Assembly: GCA_900550765.1 (NCBI GenBank)
Contig: URTC01000011.1
Coordinates: forward strand, 1 to 14,210
Origin: an uncultured Clostridia bacterium
GTDB lineage: Bacteria > Bacillota > Clostridia > Christensenellales > QALW01
Direction of reading: 5' to 3'
DNA length: 14,210 nucleotides
Below the pieces are notes generated by a model that searched no databases, had not been told where the DNA came from, and saw only the letters and a program-made list of their open reading frames with translations. The translations under genes and the position numbers were made by a program. Shown here in pieces: positions 14,045 to 14,210 of the stretch. Numbering within the stretch: position 1 is the first letter of the stretch; the number at the start of each line of letters is the position of its first letter.

Positions 14045-14210
14045 CTAGCCATAAGAAAGCTTTTGCAAAGGGCTGGTCTGCATCGCGGCCCCTTTCTGCT
14101 CCGGCGCCTTGGCCGTTGCAGAAAGTTCCTGCGCCAATGCCTCAATCTGCCCCAGCTGTTCCTCTTTCACTGCCGATTTTATGGTTACGGAATTCTGTGC
14201 AAAAGTCATA
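14045..14210 (-). pseudogene. C-terminal end of a flavodiiron protein and first residues of its flavin reductase domain, ending in TAG
   Basis: The frame is open from the right window edge to TAG at 14047-14045 and is in phase with the downstream flavin reductase frame. Residues near the edge (FAQNSVTIKSAVKEEQL then IEALAQELSA) look like the last strand and helix of the flavodoxin domain of flavodiiron proteins (FprA family). This is a judgement from a short fragment. An Ala/Gln/Lys-rich linker follows, then LQKLSYG, which is the start of the flavin reductase fold (families usually read KxSYG-hydrophobic-xV). The TAG sits exactly at that hydrophobic position, which one TTG-to-TAG change would explain. 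Most of the gene lies outside the window. Confidence 0.6.

Overview
The window looks like chromosomal DNA of an anaerobic Firmicute of class Clostridia. The reasons are the moderate G+C, strong AGGAGG-type ribosome binding sites, frequent TTG starts, GerMN-domain lipoproteins, a DacF-like D,D-carboxypeptidase, the comEC-holA pair, and a flavodiiron/flavin reductase/rubredoxin oxygen- or NO-detoxification locus. No insertion sequence, phage gene, tRNA, rRNA or CRISPR array was seen.

Layout. (1) 1-394, minus: 5' part of an unrecognised membrane-anchored protein with a sigma-A-like promoter at 464-493. (2) 663-2147, minus: a membrane-anchored D-Ala-D-Ala carboxypeptidase, with a perfect 13-bp hairpin terminator at 621-649 and a promoter at 2179-2207. 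(3) 2379-9929, plus: a tightly coupled six-gene run. It encodes an OmpR-type response regulator, a HAMP sensor kinase, a GerMN lipoprotein, a second lipoprotein with three GerMN-like repeats, ComEC and HolA. Every junction overlaps by about 4-14 bases. A MscS channel (9984-10811) follows after 54 bases and ends in a terminator-like region. (4) 10812-11407: about 600 bases with no convincing gene. (5) 11408-14210, minus: a YghZ-like aldo/keto reductase with its own extended -10 promoter, a phosphinothricin-type GNAT acetyltransferase, a 51-residue rubredoxin, and the 3' part of a flavodiiron-flavin reductase-rubredoxin fusion broken by one in-frame TAG.

How the genes may work together. The two-component system plus extracytoplasmic lipoproteins resembles, in order and domain content, the actinobacterial mtrA-mtrB-lpqB module for envelope sensing. 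Here it lies divergent from a peptidoglycan carboxypeptidase gene, whose -35 region overlaps a WalR-like direct repeat. ComEC and HolA are translationally coupled to it. The ComEC C-terminal domain has the position of the usual metallo-beta-lactamase-like domain but lacks its metal-binding motif. The right end encodes rubredoxin-dependent detoxification, interrupted by a nonsense codon that may be a real mutation, a sequencing error or a recoded codon.

The points most worth checking are the in-frame TAG at 14045-14047, the MtrAB-LpqB-like module, the triple-GerMN lipoprotein and the degenerate ComEC domain. I did not find a clearly new system. The module in region 3 is the best candidate for under-described biology.
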